Of a stretch of DNA of 64,000 nucleotides, positions 61,564 through 64,000 are shown one piece after another. Below the pieces are notes generated by a model. The model did not search any database. It was given only the letters and a program-made list of their open reading frames with translations, and was not told where the DNA came from. This DNA is from Leidyana gryllorum EB-2025a (Eukaryota; Apicomplexa), in NCBI GenBank assembly GCA_048772705.1, contig JBLWGC010000230.1, positions 868,001-932,000 of the forward strand. The letters run 5' to 3'. Numbering within the stretch: position 1 is the first letter of the stretch; each line of letters starts with the position of its first letter. The position numbers were made by a program, and so were the translations under genes.

Positions 61564-63327
61564 ATGGACCCCAGAATTGAGGCTCGCAAGAAGGAGTTCA
61601 AAAAGTCATTTGAAGACCCACGGAGAAAGCGCGAGGATGAGCAGGTGCAGATCCGTCGCGCTGCCCGCGAGCAGCACTTAGCCAAGAAGCGTCAGCAATG
61701 TGTAAGTGTGGCTTGTCAGTGGAGGTGCTCCACTCCATTCTTGCGCATCGCAGATGATGGGCGGCGACACCTTCAGTACTGGCCAGCCTGGTGGGGAGCC
61801 CAATGTTAAGGTGGAAGACCTGCCAGTTTTGGTGAAGGCGCTGTATATGGATAATCAAGAGACCATTTTCGAGGCTGCTAAGGCCATCCGGAAGCTCCTG
61901 AGTGTTGAGAACTGCCCACCTATTGAGGAGGTAGTGAACAGCGGAGTCATTCCCAGGCTCGTTAGCTTCCTCCAATGGGACAATCTCCCCCTGCTGCAAT
62001 TTGAGACGGCTTGGGCTTTGACAAATATTGCCTCTGGGAACCAACAGCAGACGGCTGCCGTCCTGGAAGCTGGAGCTATCGACGCGTTTGTGCGCTTGCT
62101 GAACAGCCCTACCCCCGAGGTGCGGGAGCAAGCCGTTTGGGCCCTCGGCAACATTGCCGGAGACTCCCCCGGCTTTCGCAATAAAGTGCTCGAGGCCGGC
62201 GCTCTCCCCCTTATCCTCAAAGAGCTCAGCGAAGCCGACCTGCCGCACACCAAGGCGAACATCGTGCGCTACGGCACCTGGACTCTGTCCAACCTGTGCC
62301 GTGGCAAACCGGAACCGCCCCTGCCTATGGTGTCTCCGGCTCTTCCAGTTCTCCGCCAACTGCTCTACGCTTCCGAAACTGATATCCTCACCGACGCCTG
62401 CTGGGCTTTGAGCTACCTCTCCGACACCCAGGAGACCAACGACGGAACCCGCATCGACGAGGTCATCAACTCTGGTGTGTGTGCCCGACTGGCGGAGCTC
62501 CTTGGACACTCTTCTTACCTCGTCCAAACTCCCGCACTGAGAGCCGTCGGAAACATTGTCACCGGTGAGTCGTCAGACGCTGTCGGAACTTCCGAGAATT
62601 CCTTTCTTTGTTCATTCACGCAGGCAACGACATGCAGACCCAAACGATGCTGGGTTTCAACATCTTGCCTCGGCTCCGCGCTTTGCTGGACTCCAATAAG
62701 AAAGCTATCAAGAAGGAGGCGTGCTGGGCAATCAGCAATATAACGGCTGGAAACCGCGAGCAGATTGAGGAGGTGATTTGCGCCGGCATTATCCCTGATT
62801 TGGTCCGTCTGCTGCAAACTGGCGAGTTTGATGTCAAGCGAGAGGCTGCTTGGGCGATCTCTAATGCTGCTTCCGGCGGCAACGTTCGCCAGGTGAGTCC
62901 TTCACGTAGCCCCGGAGCTGCTCCCACTCTCTCTATTACAGGTGGAGGCTTTGGTGGAGGCCGACTGTCTCAAGCCGCTGGTCGAGTTGCTGGAGGTCAA
63001 TGATAGCAAGGTCGTGAATGTAGCGCTCGAAGCCATTGAGAACATTCTCAAGACCGGAAAAACTCGCCAAGAGGAGGAAGGTCTCTCCGAGAACCCATAC
63101 GTGGCTTGGTTGGAGAGGGTAAGTACTTTCTTTGGCCGTCGCCAACTGCTCTTTCTCAACACTCATCGCTTCAGGCTGATGGATTTGAGAAGCTCGAACG
63201 GCTCCAATACGTTAGCGAAAGGAGTAGCATCCACAAGACGGCCGTGAAGATCATTTCTCAGTATTTGGAAGTTGAAGGGGACGAGCCAGTGACGGATTTC
63301 AATCTTCAGTTCGGCACCCGGATGTAG
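61564..63327 (+). CDS. KPNA: Importin alpha (karyopherin alpha)
   Basis: Nuclear import adaptor that binds classical nuclear localisation signals. Exon 1 gives a basic importin-beta-binding segment, MDPRIEARKKEFKKSFEDPR through KREDEQVQIRR. The armadillo repeats follow: LQFETAWALTNIASGN, EVREQAVWALGNIAGDSPGF, TDACWALSYLSDTQ, KKEACWAISNITAGNREQIE and KREAAWAISNAASGG, with the conserved Trp and Asn that bind NLS lysines. Introns at about 61699-61753, 62562-62623, 62892-62941 and 63118-63174 are all in phase. About 510 residues, normal for the family. Confidence 0.97.
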
Positions 63328-63904
63328 ACTCACTCACTCGATCGTCCAGCAAGATTCATCTCCCCTCTTCTCAATCAGCCTTCCTTCCCCCTCCTTCCTA
63401 CATGGTGAAAAAACCAAGCCTATGTACACGTGCTCAATGCATCCTCAAAGTAGGGACGAATTTCTTGCTCAAGTTGGCCGATAGTCAGTCAGTCACTCTG
63501 TCTGGCCACCAACACATTCTCTCTCTCGGGGGGGCATCGACGCCACCGTCTCTCTCCCTCTCTACTGTCTCTCACCACACTCAAAGTTCTCAGACTTCTC
63601 TCACGACCACCACCACAGAGTGAGTGTGACCAAGTGGAAGGGGGGGCGGGCTCGCTGGATGGTACGAAAAGAGGCTGCTGAAGACTACTCACTCAGTCCC
63701 CCCACTTCCAAGCATCTATCTAAGACTTTCGATGCCTTCACTCCGTTGTGCGTGTGTGTGTTGGTTGGTGTGTGTGTGGAGGGAGGTGGTTCCATCTCAA
63801 TCTCTGTCTCTCTCTCCAAATTTTCCGTGCGCCACAGGGGGAGGAATGTCATTCTCTTGTGTATCCAAAGTATGAGAGAGTGTGGGGGAGATATGATATG
63901 ATAC
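63328..63904. other. Intergenic region with simple repeats
   Basis: 577 bp between convergent importin alpha and the EF-hand gene. Contains CT-rich tracts (63540-63620) and a GT tract (63747-63782). No supported exon; presumably both 3' UTRs. Confidence 0.5.
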
Positions 63905-64000
63905 TTAGTTGCTGTCGCGGATGTACGCAAGGAATTCGTCCCAATCGATAACACCGTCCCCATTCTGATCTATTTTTGATATCATTCGTTCGACATCCTC
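63905..64000 (-). CDS. EF-hand calcium-binding protein, C-terminal fragment
   Basis: 31 residues are visible before the stop at 63905-63907: EDVERMISKIDQNGDGVIDW then DEFLAYIRDSN. The loop D-Q-N-G-D-G-V-I-D-W-D-E has acidic or oxygen ligands at positions 1, 3, 5, 9 and 12 and Gly at 6, so it should bind calcium. The rest lies outside the window; calmodulin-like, centrin-like or CDPK are all possible. Confidence 0.9.
   Translation of the reverse strand, partial: EDVERMISKIDQNGDGVIDWDEFLAYIRDSN

Noticed and set aside
1-64000. Prokaryotic contamination, suggested by ATGA overlaps and tight packing
   Set aside because: Genes on both sides of each overlap carry GT-AG introns and eukaryote-only families.
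1-64000. A spliced-leader RNA gene or known perkinsid/dinoflagellate leader sequence
   Set aside because: I looked for the leader as I remember it and did not find it; trans-splicing therefore stays a hypothesis here.
1-64000. Retroviral, LTR, Polinton or other mobile-element coding sequence
   Set aside because: No reverse transcriptase, integrase, transposase, capsid or terminal repeat pair was recognised on either strand.

Overview
The window is nuclear DNA of a unicellular eukaryote with a very compact, intron-rich genome. Spliceosomal introns are GT-AG, mostly 40-60 nt, the code is standard, and the genes are conserved eukaryotic ones (RFC4, PSMA5, PAN2, UBLCP1, SRSF1-type SR protein, CLP1, SKP1, RPAP1, importin alpha, eL43). 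An SLC43/ApiAT-like transporter, a mannitol-1-phosphate dehydrogenase-like protein, Thr-rich secreted proteins and a family of GT43 glycosyltransferases suggest an alveolate, most likely a perkinsid (Perkinsus-like). That placement is inference from gene content only. No viral element, CRISPR array, rRNA or convincing tRNA was found.

Layout. 1-5.4 kb: MRS2 (partial), RFC4, a histidine phosphatase and small membrane proteins. 5.9-13.4 kb: a run of minus-strand genes (secreted Thr-rich protein, Cys-rich protein, alcohol dehydrogenase, SRSF1-like, CLP1-like, unknown). 13.4-20.5 kb: PSMA5, an unknown helical protein, UBLCP1 and PAN2. 20.6-24.5 kb: a secreted acidic repeat protein, a P/U-type cyclin and a single-pass membrane protein. 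24.5-30.1 kb: four tandem intronless GT43 genes. 30.2-34.1 kb: a multi-pass membrane protein, the M1PDH-like gene and SKP1. 34.9-41.8 kb: an unknown gene, an MFS transporter, an ELO elongase, an IGHMBP2-like helicase and a small unknown. 42-47.6 kb: three unknown minus-strand genes and a 61-residue protein gene. 48-52 kb: eL43, an F-box-like gene and a coiled-coil unknown. 52-56.6 kb: RPAP1. 56.6-63.3 kb: an unknown, a Golgi-type Qb-SNARE, two low-complexity proteins and importin alpha. The C-terminus of an EF-hand protein closes the window.

The strongest theme is gene packing. Convergent genes end inside each other's stop codons (3294-3300; 14538-14541 sharing CTAG). Tandem genes overlap as ATGA (15005-15008; 25567-25570). 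Divergent genes start 5 to 30 bp apart (13418/13424, 41443/41455, 57208/57224, 16412/16437, 24496/24527), and one pair may share CATG (31266-31269). Little room is left for separate promoters, 5' UTRs or 3' UTRs. This suggests bidirectional promoters embedded in coding sequence, overlapping antisense 3' UTRs and possibly spliced-leader trans-splicing.

The few long introns (about 330-690 nt) are the main hosts of repetitive DNA: TGC/GCA-rich arrays, tandem tetranucleotides and a TG tract. The GT43 cluster, flanked by membrane proteins, looks like a locally expanded surface-glycan locus.
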